Below are positions 12,151 through 20,119 of a stretch of DNA of 21,967 bases, one piece after another (positions within the stretch are counted from its first letter, which is position 1; each line of letters opens with the position of its first letter). Where the stretch lies: IMG/VR virus record IMGVR_UViG_3300028925_009373, positions 1 to 21,967 of that record; one strand, 5' to 3'. This DNA is from a virus. Both the position numbers and the translations under genes were made by a program. The notes beneath the pieces are model-generated. The model was not told the DNA's origin. It worked only from the letters and a program-made list of their open reading frames with translations, and did no database searches.

Positions 12151-15100
12151 TTAAATTGCTGAAATTATGAAGGCGAGTAGCTCACTGTAGCGAACACCCA
12201 TCCTAATCTTTTCTTCGCTAGTTTCTTCGTCAGTCCACGCGGTGTTTATAAACATTGCGTAGTCACTTGCGTCTAAGCCTTCAGCAACAAATGCAGCCTC
12301 TAAGTCTTGGGCTATGATTCCAAAGTGTGTACGAGCTTTGTCACCTTTTTCTGCTACTGAAGATTTCCAGCGGAACTTACGCAGTAAGCCTTTACAAGCT
12401 ACGGCTACACGTTGCTCTGCGTCAGAAAGCTCTGCAATGTCTTGCTTCTCGTTTCGGTCAGATGTCTGGATAGTGGCGTTTGTGGCATAGATGTCGTCAA
12501 AACGAGCAGAGCTTGCGCCTAAATCTATAGCGTTGTCGTTGTTTGAACCTGAACTATTTGCGGGCGTGATCGCATCAGCAGAGTTAGAAAATTTCAGATT
12601 TGCGTTACCCTGACCAGCAACACCATTTGTTAATACGAGCTTTTGTGCTGTCAGAGTGGTACCAACATCAACAGCCGCATTAAATGCCGCGCTCCCGAAA
12701 TCGCTCATATCCAAAGTTAAGGCGCTGATGACACTAGAACCATCCAGACCTTTAAAAATTATGTCTTTATCAGAAACCATTGAGCGAATAATAAAATCAC
12801 TATTCGTCATCTGGAACATACCTATATCGCCAGCGGCGTCCTGCACACGAATAACGCCATCATCAGCATCAAGATGTATTTCTCCTTTAACGTCGAGGAT
12901 CATATTATTAGACAATACTTTTATTCTAGCTTCTTCAGTATCACCAGTTTGCTTTTTAAAGAAGATATTTTTGGAGTTACCATCCCCACCAACCAAGACT
13001 ATAGACGGAGATGCCGCAACATCAAGGTTTAAATCTCCACTTAATGTTGCTCCCGTAGCGGTCACACTACCGCCAATGGTGGTTGCACCGTTTCCAAATA
13101 CTCTTAGCAAAACATTACTAGCATCATGGTCAACTACATTTAAAGCAATATCACTGCCAGTAGACGCTGCGGCAATAGAAACTCCAAAACTTTGAGAATT
13201 GGTTTCTTCTCCGTTCTGAAATGTCGCGATAAAATCATTTGCTAACGCGCCATCAAGAGCCTTAACTACCATTTTGCCATTTACATTAAACATACCGCCA
13301 TAATCGGAAGCCGTACCAATGTTTACGTGGTCACTCCCACCGTCCACAAACAGCATGTTAGCGTTGCCGTTTGATTCAACGCGGAAGTCAGAGTCTATAC
13401 TGCTTTCGTTAAAGACTGCACCTGCATTAAAAGTAGCTGCACCTGCTACCGAAATTCCAAGGGCGGTGGTTTCAATTTTCTTTACATTATTATGGTAAAG
13501 CGAAACTGCACCGTCAGCGATAAAGTTTGCCATCGTTTCCGACGCGCCTTTTTGGATGTAAACGCCAGCACCGCCAGATTCTAAAATTAACTGACCAGTG
13601 CCTTGGTCGCTGACCCAACTGTTACTACCATCATGGTAAATCTGTAGGTCGCTACCAGCGCCGAAGATGGCCTTGCTTGAGTCTGTAAACGTAATGTCAT
13701 CGCCTGCGGATACAGCGAGGTCTGTGCCGCCAGTAGTATTTCCGAGGGCGAGAACTTCTGCCAACGTGTCCGCAGTGTCTACTTGAGCATCAACGTAGGT
13801 TTTAATCGCCCCTTGTGTCGCTAACAGCGTAGCACTTGTACCGAGGGTGCCGTTATCAACCCCTGTGACAGTCGCGCCTGTAGCAAGTGCTAAACTAGCG
13901 GCTGTGGCTGTTCCTGTAGTAGTAAGGTTTTCATTGCCAAAACTAATGGCGCCAGAACTATCTGTGACACTGCCTGAACCAATCGTCAGCGTTCCTGCTG
14001 TTAACGTATCGAACCAACCCTTTAGCCATCTGACCGCCGTAGACCCCAGGCTATCTGTACTGTCTGTATCACTAATAATGTCTGCGCCACTGGTGATACC
14101 ACCCGTTGCTACTTGTGTAGCTGTTGTGGTTAAAACACCTGTGACCAGTGCAGTGGTCGCCATGTTCACGGCACCGTCAATATCAACGACATCAAGGTTC
14201 GTAACGCCATCAACATCAATGTTGCCTGAGATGTCTAAACTAGCCGCGATGATTTCACCGCTGGCGTTAATTGCACCATTGATATCTATTGTGGTTGCAG
14301 CAAGCTGTATCTCGCTGTCAGCTACGATATCGAGCTGACCATCAACCGAGGAATTAATGTAAATCGCAGCATCTCGGAATTGGACCTTGTCAGTTGTGGT
14401 TGTAGCAATGTCTGTCCCGCCAGTAGTGTTACCAATGGCTAAGATTTCAGCCAGGGTATCCGCTGTGTCTACTTGAGCATCAACGTAGGCTTTGATGGAT
14501 TCTGATGATGAAAGTGTAGTCGCACTAGCACCTGACATCGTGTCAGAGTCTAGTACCGCCGAACCACTGACCCCCGTATTCAATACTACCGAGGTAATCG
14601 TCTTGTTGGTCAGCGTGTCTGTTGTAGCTTTACCAACCAGGGTATCCGTTGCTGCTGGCAGTGTAACAGTCACATCTGCCGTTGCCGCCGGACCAATCAG
14701 GGTTACCGCATTTGTACCGTTGTCAGTATCCTCTTTGAATAGAATGCTACCTGCCGCACTCGCACTGCCTGAAAGCACCGGAGCCGTCAGTATCTTGTTA
14801 GTCAGCGTTTGAGCGTGGGCCTCAAAAACAAACGTGTCTGCTCCTGTAAGCAGCGGCAGAGTGACGGTCCTGTCTGCAGCCAGGTTAGCAACAGCAAACA
14901 CATATTGATGGTCTGCTGCGCTATCGTTGATTTGTGGGGTCGTTAAGACCGGACTTGTTAGAGTCTTATTCGTTAACGTCTGAGTCGCAGTCGTTGCGAC
15001 AGACTCGTACCACGTTCCCAGTGACCCGCCGTCGTCAGAGTTCCACCAAAGTCCATTGGACTCAGTGATTACAACCTGACCATACCTGATCTCGCCAGTC

Positions 15101-15312
15101 GCCGCTGTATCCCTGACCGCGCTGATAACAACTGCTCGATCAGTAGATGGAGCGTTCGAGCTTGACGCTTGCAGCGAATAGAAGCCTGATTTTTTTAGGC
15201 TGGTAGCACTCGTATCACTGGCATCGGATATGGATGTATTGCCAGCGTTAGACGCATCAGCATCATTTAAAATCGTCTGTAATTGTGTCGTTGTTTGTGT
15301 TATCTGGCCCAT
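12151..15312 (-). CDS. Tail fibre with C-terminal S74 self-cleaving chaperone
   Basis: A 1053-residue receptor-binding fibre. Residues 1-130 are the attachment end. The shaft is rich in Thr, Ser, Ala and Gly with repeated TLTNKTxTSPVL and TDTLTNKT units, and a block (KAYVDAQVDTADTLAE, then GNTTGGTD) that occurs twice, near residues 275 and 505. A middle section (LQIYHDGSNSWV, VSLYHNN) is typical of marine phage fibres. The last 103 residues are an intramolecular chaperone of the S74 family: SDRNEKQDI at 951-959 with the Ser951/Lys956 pair, HFGIIAQDLE near 996 and VRYSELLAFI near the end. The chaperone drives trimer folding and then cuts itself off before Ser951. The start (MGQ) has AGAGGATG before it, and the gene follows gp10 by one base. 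Confidence 0.93.
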   Translation of the reverse strand: MGQITQTTTQLQTILNDADASNAGNTSISDASDTSATSLKKSGFYSLQASSSNAPSTDRAVVISAVRDTAATGEIRYGQVVITESNGLWWNSDDGGSLGTWYESVATTATQTLTNKTLTSPVLTTPQINDSAADHQYVFAVANLAADRTVTLPLLTGADTFVFEAHAQTLTNKILTAPVLSGSASAAGSILFKEDTDNGTNAVTLIGPAATADVTVTLPAATDTLVGKATTDTLTNKTITSVVLNTGVSGSAVLDSDTMSGASATTLSSSESIKAYVDAQVDTADTLAEILAIGNTTGGTDIATTTTDKVQFRDAAIYINSSVDGQLDIVADSEIQLAATTIDINGAINASGEIIAASLDISGNIDVDGVTNLDVVDIDGAVNMATTALVTGVLTTTATQVATGGITSGADIISDTDSTDSLGSTAVRWLKGWFDTLTAGTLTIGSGSVTDSSGAISFGNENLTTTGTATAASLALATGATVTGVDNGTLGTSATLLATQGAIKTYVDAQVDTADTLAEVLALGNTTGGTDLAVSAGDDITFTDSSKAIFGAGSDLQIYHDGSNSWVSDQGTGQLILESGGAGVYIQKGASETMANFIADGAVSLYHNNVKKIETTALGISVAGAATFNAGAVFNESSIDSDFRVESNGNANMLFVDGGSDHVNIGTASDYGGMFNVNGKMVVKALDGALANDFIATFQNGEETNSQSFGVSIAAASTGSDIALNVVDHDASNVLLRVFGNGATTIGGSVTATGATLSGDLNLDVAASPSIVLVGGDGNSKNIFFKKQTGDTEEARIKVLSNNMILDVKGEIHLDADDGVIRVQDAAGDIGMFQMTNSDFIIRSMVSDKDIIFKGLDGSSVISALTLDMSDFGSAAFNAAVDVGTTLTAQKLVLTNGVAGQGNANLKFSNSADAITPANSSGSNNDNAIDLGASSARFDDIYATNATIQTSDRNEKQDIAELSDAEQRVAVACKGLLRKFRWKSSVAEKGDKARTHFGIIAQDLEAAFVAEGLDASDYAMFINTAWTDEETSEEKIRMGVRYSELLAFIISAI

Positions 15313-15313
15313 G

Positions 15314-16738
15314 TCATCCTCTTAATATTTGTGCGTCAATTGCCGCGTCAAGAACATCTACTTTGGTATTACTGCTGGTTTCTACGCGTACAATAATCTC
15401 TCTGCTTTTCCCGATTGAATTGATATCAATAGTTTTGTTGCCATCCACAGTCATCGTATTGATCGTCGAGAAACTGATTAAGTCTTTTGAGACTTTCAAG
15501 GCTACGCTCGAACTTGCAGACGCATCGACATGCAACTTGACCTTATCAATAACCATTTCTGCGCCGCCGACATCCATCACCTCAGAACTAATCAGCGGCA
15601 GGTCTTTTCGCCTGGTCATATTTGCGCCATCTTGTTGATAGTTTGAAAAGTCTAGCCTGTAGATTTTTTTGTTTGCAGAATGAGCCGCCAAAACAAGATC
15701 ATAATGATGAACGATTGAGGTGGTCATAAAGTCTTTTTCAAACCACGTTTGAGATGTAACGTGGTAGCACCATATTTGCCCCTGATCACTAAAGATGAAA
15801 TCGACAAAGTTCTCTTGATGCAGGGAGTATGCAGAAACTCTTGCAGTCGCAAAGTCTGTTGCTCCGAACGAAGCCCACGCCTCTCCTATCGCGGGAACAA
15901 ATAACGGTTGGTGATTCTCACCTTGGATCATTCCAGGCCGTCGATTGCCGTCGATAAAATAGATAATGCCGTCAATCGAATCTACTGCGTAAGTGCCACA
16001 AATGCCCTGCTGTAGAACTGCTTGCCGATTCAAAGGCGGTCTACCTGTGCCGCTGGTAAACCATATCTCTGTCGTTGTCTCGCCGAACAAATAAAGAAGC
16101 TGGTTGAGACTGAAGACTCTCAGGAGATCATCAGGCAACGCTTCTGCCTGGGCAAAGTCTAACGAGGCAATTGTGGTGCCATCGTTTAAAGCTGAAACAA
16201 CAAAGTACCCGTCCGGTTGTTGATAAATAAACCGGGAGTCGAGAAAGGCAACGGAGCTGGTCGTCAGAAGATCGTCATCAGTCACCACAACTAACCCAGC
16301 GGCTACTGTGTAAACGTATACGTCTGGTGTGCCGCCCGTCGTGATTATGAGCTGAGTTGCATCAGCGGCCATCACAACAGGATTCGGAGTATTGCTAATC
16401 TCTCCAATGAAAAGGGCATTGCCGCTGGAATCAATCGAATACAATGCGGATCCGGTGACCTGATATAAAAGACCATTCGGCCCGTTAGCAATCAGTCCTC
16501 TGTCTGCGCCACCTGGGTTGATTGAAACCTGCACAGCATCTCCATCAGAATCAGTGACGGCTGAAGCGTTAGTGTCTGTCAGTGGTTCGCCCTGAGACTG
16601 AAAGCTCGCGAATGTGACATGCCCTGGGAATTGCCGATAGCCTCTAAGCGTATTCGGAAACAGGTTAAGCGTTTGCTGCCGATTAGCATCCAGGCGAGTG
16701 CTTTGATAGCTAGACTCTAGCGGAGCCATGACTCTCAT
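15314..16738 (-). CDS. P22 gp10-like packaged-DNA stabilisation protein
   Basis: A 474-residue tail hub protein (P22 gp10 has 472). It opens with the family's LESSYQSTRLDANRQQTLNLFPN block, followed by beta-propeller-like repeats such as GPNGLLYQVTGSALYSID and LFGETTTEIWFTSGTG. In P22, gp10 sits below gp4, seals the portal after packaging and anchors the tailspikes and needle. Its start overlaps the gp4-like stop by four bases (ATGA at 16735-16738), matching the P22 order of genes 4 and 10. The fibre gene follows at once, and no tail-needle (gp26-like) gene is seen between. Confidence 0.93.
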   Translation of the reverse strand: MRVMAPLESSYQSTRLDANRQQTLNLFPNTLRGYRQFPGHVTFASFQSQGEPLTDTNASAVTDSDGDAVQVSINPGGADRGLIANGPNGLLYQVTGSALYSIDSSGNALFIGEISNTPNPVVMAADATQLIITTGGTPDVYVYTVAAGLVVVTDDDLLTTSSVAFLDSRFIYQQPDGYFVVSALNDGTTIASLDFAQAEALPDDLLRVFSLNQLLYLFGETTTEIWFTSGTGRPPLNRQAVLQQGICGTYAVDSIDGIIYFIDGNRRPGMIQGENHQPLFVPAIGEAWASFGATDFATARVSAYSLHQENFVDFIFSDQGQIWCYHVTSQTWFEKDFMTTSIVHHYDLVLAAHSANKKIYRLDFSNYQQDGANMTRRKDLPLISSEVMDVGGAEMVIDKVKLHVDASASSSVALKVSKDLISFSTINTMTVDGNKTIDINSIGKSREIIVRVETSSNTKVDVLDAAIDAQILRG

Positions 16739-17136
16739 AATGTATTGATGTCTGCTCGCGGGCTTCGATTTGCCCAGCGAAGATCAGAGGTTACAGATAG
16801 GTCGAGAGTGATCTCGCTTTCCAATCTGTTTTTTGTGTCGCTTGCGATTTCAAAAACCACTGGCGATGGGTCTATACCAAACTGGGCAGACACCTCCACG
16901 GCCAGGTTGTAAGCAAGCCCCCTGACTGCACCGTCAGGGATATCTAACGTATCACCGACCGCGCTTGGAGCGGGAATGTTTAACAAGCCATCCTCGCCGT
17001 ACTCGTTAATGAGGTTCTGTAACGCGATAAACACATCAGCGTTTTTGTTTGAATCATCAGTGCTAAAAGTAACCCCTGACGTTCTTACACGCAGAAGGCT
17101 CGTCGCCTGATCAATAATGTTTTGACTGGTCGCCAT
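16735..17136 (-). CDS. P22 gp4-like head-tail connector
   Basis: A 133-residue protein, shorter than P22 gp4 (166). It has the family features: an N-terminal helix with LLRVRTSG, a central ALQNLINEYGEDGLLNIP segment, and LAVEVSAQFGIDPSPVV, as in head-tail adaptors that ring the portal and begin the tail. Its Shine-Dalgarno is poor (GGTG, four bases from ATG), and the T tract of a terminator ends 11 bases upstream, so production should be low. Twelve copies per virion would suffice, against hundreds of capsid subunits. Confidence 0.88.
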   Translation of the reverse strand: MATSQNIIDQATSLLRVRTSGVTFSTDDSNKNADVFIALQNLINEYGEDGLLNIPAPSAVGDTLDIPDGAVRGLAYNLAVEVSAQFGIDPSPVVFEIASDTKNRLESEITLDLSVTSDLRWANRSPRADINTL

Positions 17137-17147
17137 AATGCACCATT

Positions 17148-17169
17148 AAAAAAAGGGGCCGAAGCCCCC
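17148..17169 (-). terminator. Second of two tandem UUCG-loop terminators after the capsid gene
   Basis: On the minus strand: GGGGC, loop TTCG, GCCCC (complement of 17155-17168), followed at once by seven T residues (complement of 17148-17154). A GC-only stem closed by a C(UUCG)G loop, then a U tract, is a strong intrinsic terminator. Confidence 0.85.
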
Positions 17170-17175
17170 AGAATT

Positions 17176-17196
17176 AAAAAGGGGGCCGAAGCCCCC
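17176..17196 (-). terminator. First of two tandem UUCG-loop terminators after the capsid gene
   Basis: On the minus strand: GGGGGC, loop TTCG, GCCCCC (complement of 17181-17196), followed by five T residues (complement of 17176-17180). The hairpin begins ten bases after the capsid stop. Its sequence is almost identical to the second hairpin, as if duplicated. Together they separate capsid expression from tail-gene expression. Confidence 0.85.
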
Positions 17197-17205
17197 AGGG
17201 TTAGC

Positions 17206-18393
17206 CTAGTTAATACCAATCCGACAAGCCGTTTCAGGTCTGACAGTTTTATACCCGTACAAGATATCAATCCTGCATGGGAACGTGTCAGCACTGATTG
17301 AGTAGTCACGAACGATTCTCATAGAGATCCCGTCCATCACCTCTCGCGCAGCGAAGTCGATACCTTCTGGCAACACAAGGTCAGCCGTTGCAAAGACAAA
17401 GCTGTTCTTGCTGTACGCCAGGTCATCAGTCCAGTCAGCGCCTGAAGCACCTCCCAGTTTCACGATTGCGGCGTTATTGGCAGGCAGTGCGCTGACGTTC
17501 TGAGTACCGGTCGTTGCACTAATCGAAGGACTGATCGACAGCGTAGTCGCAGAGGCGCCTGAGTTCGCAGTGATAACAAAGTTCTGGAGAACTCCAGTAT
17601 CGGCTTTAGTCTCAGGATGCACTCGATTGACACCCACTATGGTGATCAAGTCACCAATTAGAAACGTGGTCGAACCAGTATCTACAATCAGGCTTGTACC
17701 TGTTTGAGATGCACCGTTGACCAAATAACCAGTGGTAGCTGCTGCTGTACCGCAAGTGTGCGTTGGAACAAGCGTGTTTTCATAGTGATCAAAACCCGCG
17801 ATGCGTCCGAGCATACCTTCCTTGTACTGCTTGGCGATGCTGCCAGAATCTTGGAACAGACCCTTTGTGTCGGCAAGCATGTCAACCACACTTTGAGGAT
17901 CGTGCATGTAATTCCTGTCGCTGTATGGAGCCAGGCCAAGCGTTAACTGCTTCTGAGCCTCGGTTACATTAGCAAAGGTATTTGCTGATCCAACACCGTT
18001 GACAAAGTTGTAGACATCCTTCGTCATTGAAAACGCATCAGATTCGATGTTGGATGCCAGCACAGACATTGCCGGTTCAATGTATCGCTCTTTGAAATTG
18101 TCGATGTCCATTGAAAGTTCTTCGGAGCTAAACGTAAAATCGACACCCTTCTGGGTGGCTACGCTTAACGTGACCGAGCTTTCCGTAACGTCCTGGGACG
18201 ATAGAGCCGCTCCAGTTCGCACAGTAAACTCGTTTGGCAAACGAATCTTGAGATCGTTGCCGATTTTAGCACCTGATTTTGCATACTGGTCATCGTATTG
18301 ACGGTCAATTGAACCGACGAAATTGAGTTTCTGATGCAAAATAGCCAGGGCTTCTTTGGTTATGACACTTGGTGTCAGTAGTGAATTAGCCAT
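17206..18393 (-). CDS. P22-family major capsid protein
   Basis: A 395-residue coat protein (P22 coat: 430). It has the P22-coat family pattern: start MANSLLTPSVITKEALAILH, then NFVGSIDRQYDDQYAKSGA, KIRLPNEFTVRTGAALSSQD, and TFSSEELSMDIDNFKERYIE with AMSVLASNIESDAFSM. A Gly/Thr/Ser-rich beta insertion at about residues 225-315 corresponds to the P22 I-domain but is smaller. The C-terminal part (FATADLVLPEGIDFAAREV, then ILYGYKTVRPETACRIGIN) completes the HK97 fold. AGGTAAC before ATG gives good translation. It follows the scaffold stop by 12 bases and is closed by two strong terminators. Confidence 0.94.
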   Translation of the reverse strand: MANSLLTPSVITKEALAILHQKLNFVGSIDRQYDDQYAKSGAKIGNDLKIRLPNEFTVRTGAALSSQDVTESSVTLSVATQKGVDFTFSSEELSMDIDNFKERYIEPAMSVLASNIESDAFSMTKDVYNFVNGVGSANTFANVTEAQKQLTLGLAPYSDRNYMHDPQSVVDMLADTKGLFQDSGSIAKQYKEGMLGRIAGFDHYENTLVPTHTCGTAAATTGYLVNGASQTGTSLIVDTGSTTFLIGDLITIVGVNRVHPETKADTGVLQNFVITANSGASATTLSISPSISATTGTQNVSALPANNAAIVKLGGASGADWTDDLAYSKNSFVFATADLVLPEGIDFAAREVMDGISMRIVRDYSISADTFPCRIDILYGYKTVRPETACRIGIN

Positions 18394-18405
18394 TTAGTTA
18401 CCTAT

Positions 18406-19272
18406 TTATTTTGAGTAACCCCGATACTTTCGATATTCATCGGGCGTCATCTTGTCGGGGCTTTTTGAAACCTTCCCGCGAGGTGACACCGTCTTTGAAG
18501 GCGTTGGGGCGTTAGTGGTGTTGGCAGACCTTTTTCGCGAGTTAATCGCTAGTGCGGTACTGATCTTTGTTAAATCTTTTGCAGCCTCAATGTCGCCTTT
18601 GCGATTGATTGCATTGGCAATTGAGCGGTTGTTTGACAGGTAGTAAGCAACGGCCGGGCCGTTGTCCATATCAACAATTTCCCCTGCCACAAAGTCAGAC
18701 TGATGGAAATTAGGACTTCCCACCTTCTCCTGAAAATCGGGGTAGTCCACAGAAAAGTCGTTGCTCCTTTCCACGAATGTAGCCGATGCGATCTGGTGTT
18801 TGGTATTGTTGAGCTGGGCTATCTGGGCAGCTTGCTGCTGCCCCATTACCTGCTGTACGTTCTGCTGATTTAACTGTGATGTGTATTCGAGAACCGCTTG
18901 CTGATGCCTTCCCTCGTCGTAGTCATACTCCTCTAACCTCGGATACTGCGTTGGAACATTCTGAGGTTGTTGGTACTGCGATTGAAGGTAAGCATTTTGC
19001 GCCTGCAGCTCCTGCACTTTGCTGTTAGCTTCGTTCTTCTGTCGTGCCAGTTGTGAGATTCTTGCTTGGTAAGAGTTACGCTTTTTCTGCTTCTCCTCTT
19101 CCCGCTTTTCGACGGTCTCCTCGTCGGATAGCTCTGCTGCTTCTTGACCACCGTCTGGTGTCTCAATCACTTCAGAGGTTTCGCCTTGTTCAGGCTCTTG
19201 AGAATCTACATCGGCATTCTCGATTCCGTTAGGCAATAAATCGCCCTCAGCGTTAGCTGCATCAGTTTCCAT
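18406..19272 (-). CDS. Scaffolding protein
   Basis: A 288-residue protein (P22 scaffold: 303) between portal and capsid genes. The N-terminal 60 residues are very acidic. Residues about 62-130 form a charged and Gln-rich coiled coil (EKREEEKQKKRNSYQARISQ, ANSKVQELQAQNAYLQSQYQ), and the C-terminus is basic and helical (SPDKMTPDEYRKYRGYSK), as expected for the coat-binding end of a P22-type scaffold. It would direct procapsid assembly and then leave. Assignment is by position, length and composition; sequence in this family diverges quickly. Confidence 0.85.
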   Translation of the reverse strand: METDAANAEGDLLPNGIENADVDSQEPEQGETSEVIETPDGGQEAAELSDEETVEKREEEKQKKRNSYQARISQLARQKNEANSKVQELQAQNAYLQSQYQQPQNVPTQYPRLEEYDYDEGRHQQAVLEYTSQLNQQNVQQVMGQQQAAQIAQLNNTKHQIASATFVERSNDFSVDYPDFQEKVGSPNFHQSDFVAGEIVDMDNGPAVAYYLSNNRSIANAINRKGDIEAAKDLTKISTALAINSRKRSANTTNAPTPSKTVSPRGKVSKSPDKMTPDEYRKYRGYSK

Positions 19273-19386
19273 ATGAGTTTCGTCTCCACGAATTTTTACC
19301 TTGCTTTGAAGGGCAGCAAGTAGGCCCGCGCTTTACGGTGCGCTAAACCGGATGTTCTTTTTAATCAATAAAACTAGAGTTGTTAG
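19273..19386 (-). other. Gap before the scaffold gene with two small hairpins
   Basis: This 114-base interval holds two inverted repeats: GCGC/GCGC (19328-19331 with 19340-19343) and CTTGCT/AGCAAG (19300-19305 with 19315-19320). Neither is followed by a T run, so they are not intrinsic terminators. They could be leader structure affecting scaffold translation, or nothing. GGAG lies 11 bases before the scaffold ATG. Confidence 0.3.
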
Positions 19387-19812
19387 TTAGCCACGCGCTG
19401 ACAACAACCCCTTCAGCCTGTTCATCAACTCTCCACCGCCCTGCGGAGCGCCACCTGGCTGACCTTGTGCCATTTGTTGTACTCGATCCATGCGCCCAGG
19501 CATTGCTTGTCCTGGCATACCTTGCGGTGCTGCCTGACGCTGCTGCTGCGGTTCACGGTACGGAATGAACGTCTGCAATCCCGTCTTGGGGTCTATGACC
19601 ACCTGGTATTTTGCGCCATCCTTGCCCGTCACCAACTGGCGACTGTTGGGCATCTGAGGCATTCCCGTCTGCGGTGTAGAGTTAGGCAACGCCATGTTCG
19701 GCCGCTGACCCATCTGGTTGACCAGGGCTTGCGCTCCACCAGTGCCAGTGCCAGGAGTCTCACGGCGTGACATAAGCATGTCTTCAACCGGTGGTCTTGT
19801 TTGCATGTTCAT
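19387..19812 (-). CDS. Gln/Pro/Met-rich protein before the scaffold gene, unknown
   Basis: A 141-residue disordered-looking protein: an N-terminal MNMQTRPPVEDMLMSRRETPG, a Pro/Met/Gln-rich linker (PQTGMPQMPNS), a short ordered centre (LVTGKDGAKYQVVIDPKTGL, FIPYREP), a Gln/Gly-rich linker and a basic helix at the end (ELMNRLKGLLSARG). Its ATG overlaps the TGA of the 37-residue gene upstream. It lies in the head module; a minor head or assembly role is likely but not shown. Confidence 0.65.
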   Translation of the reverse strand: MNMQTRPPVEDMLMSRRETPGTGTGGAQALVNQMGQRPNMALPNSTPQTGMPQMPNSRQLVTGKDGAKYQVVIDPKTGLQTFIPYREPQQQRQAAPQGMPGQAMPGRMDRVQQMAQGQPGGAPQGGGELMNRLKGLLSARG

Positions 19813-19922
19813 TTGTCATAACCGCCTTTTTTGGGTTTTGATTTCTTTACAACTTTGGCTTTTTTAGCCGCCGCTTTCCCTGCTGGGGTGTAAGGGTATT
19901 TCTTTCCATCGACGATTGGCAT
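19809..19922 (-). CDS. Tiny lysine-rich protein, 37 residues
   Basis: From ATG at 19920-19922 to TGA at 19809-19811, with AGGAAT before the start. The product begins MPIVDGKKYPYTPAGKAAAK and goes on with more than ten lysines. The final TGA overlaps the next ATG. I recall very similar Lys-rich mini-proteins of the form 'GKKYPYTxxGKAAA' beside portal genes in many marine phages; their function is not known to me. DNA or nucleocapsid contact is a guess from charge. Confidence 0.65.
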   Translation of the reverse strand: MPIVDGKKYPYTPAGKAAAKKAKVVKKSKPKKGGYDK

Positions 19923-19930
19923 ATCAATTC

Positions 19931-20107
19931 CTATTTGTCGTATTTAGATTTTTGGGATCGAACCGGTTGTTTTAAATCTTTCGCATGAAACAACGGCGCA
20001 CTGTTTTTGCTGTGTGTTTTGCCGCTGTGCAACGTGCCGTCAGCCATCTTGTGAGAACTTCCAGTGTGCAACGAACCGTTACGCTTGTAATGTTTAACAC
20101 CTTTCAT
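19931..20107 (-). CDS. Small His/Lys-rich protein next to the portal gene, 58 residues
   Basis: From ATG at 20105-20107 to TAG at 19931-19933. It starts 12 bases after the portal stop and is followed eight bases later by the 37-residue gene. The product has two similar motifs, HYKRNGSLHTGSSHKMADG and TLHSGKTHSKNSAPLFH, making a short internal repeat of H-x-G-x-x-H-K/S type. I recall this pattern as common next to podovirus portals in marine phages, with unknown function. Six His residues could hint at metal binding, but this is speculation. Confidence 0.65.
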   Translation of the reverse strand: MKGVKHYKRNGSLHTGSSHKMADGTLHSGKTHSKNSAPLFHAKDLKQPVRSQKSKYDK

Positions 20108-20119
20108 AGGTCACTTGCC

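Noticed and set aside
12656-14812. Rightward frames of 106-179 codons antisense to the fibre
   Set aside because: They lack ribosome-binding sites and show shadow composition; the leftward fibre frame is well supported by its S74 end.
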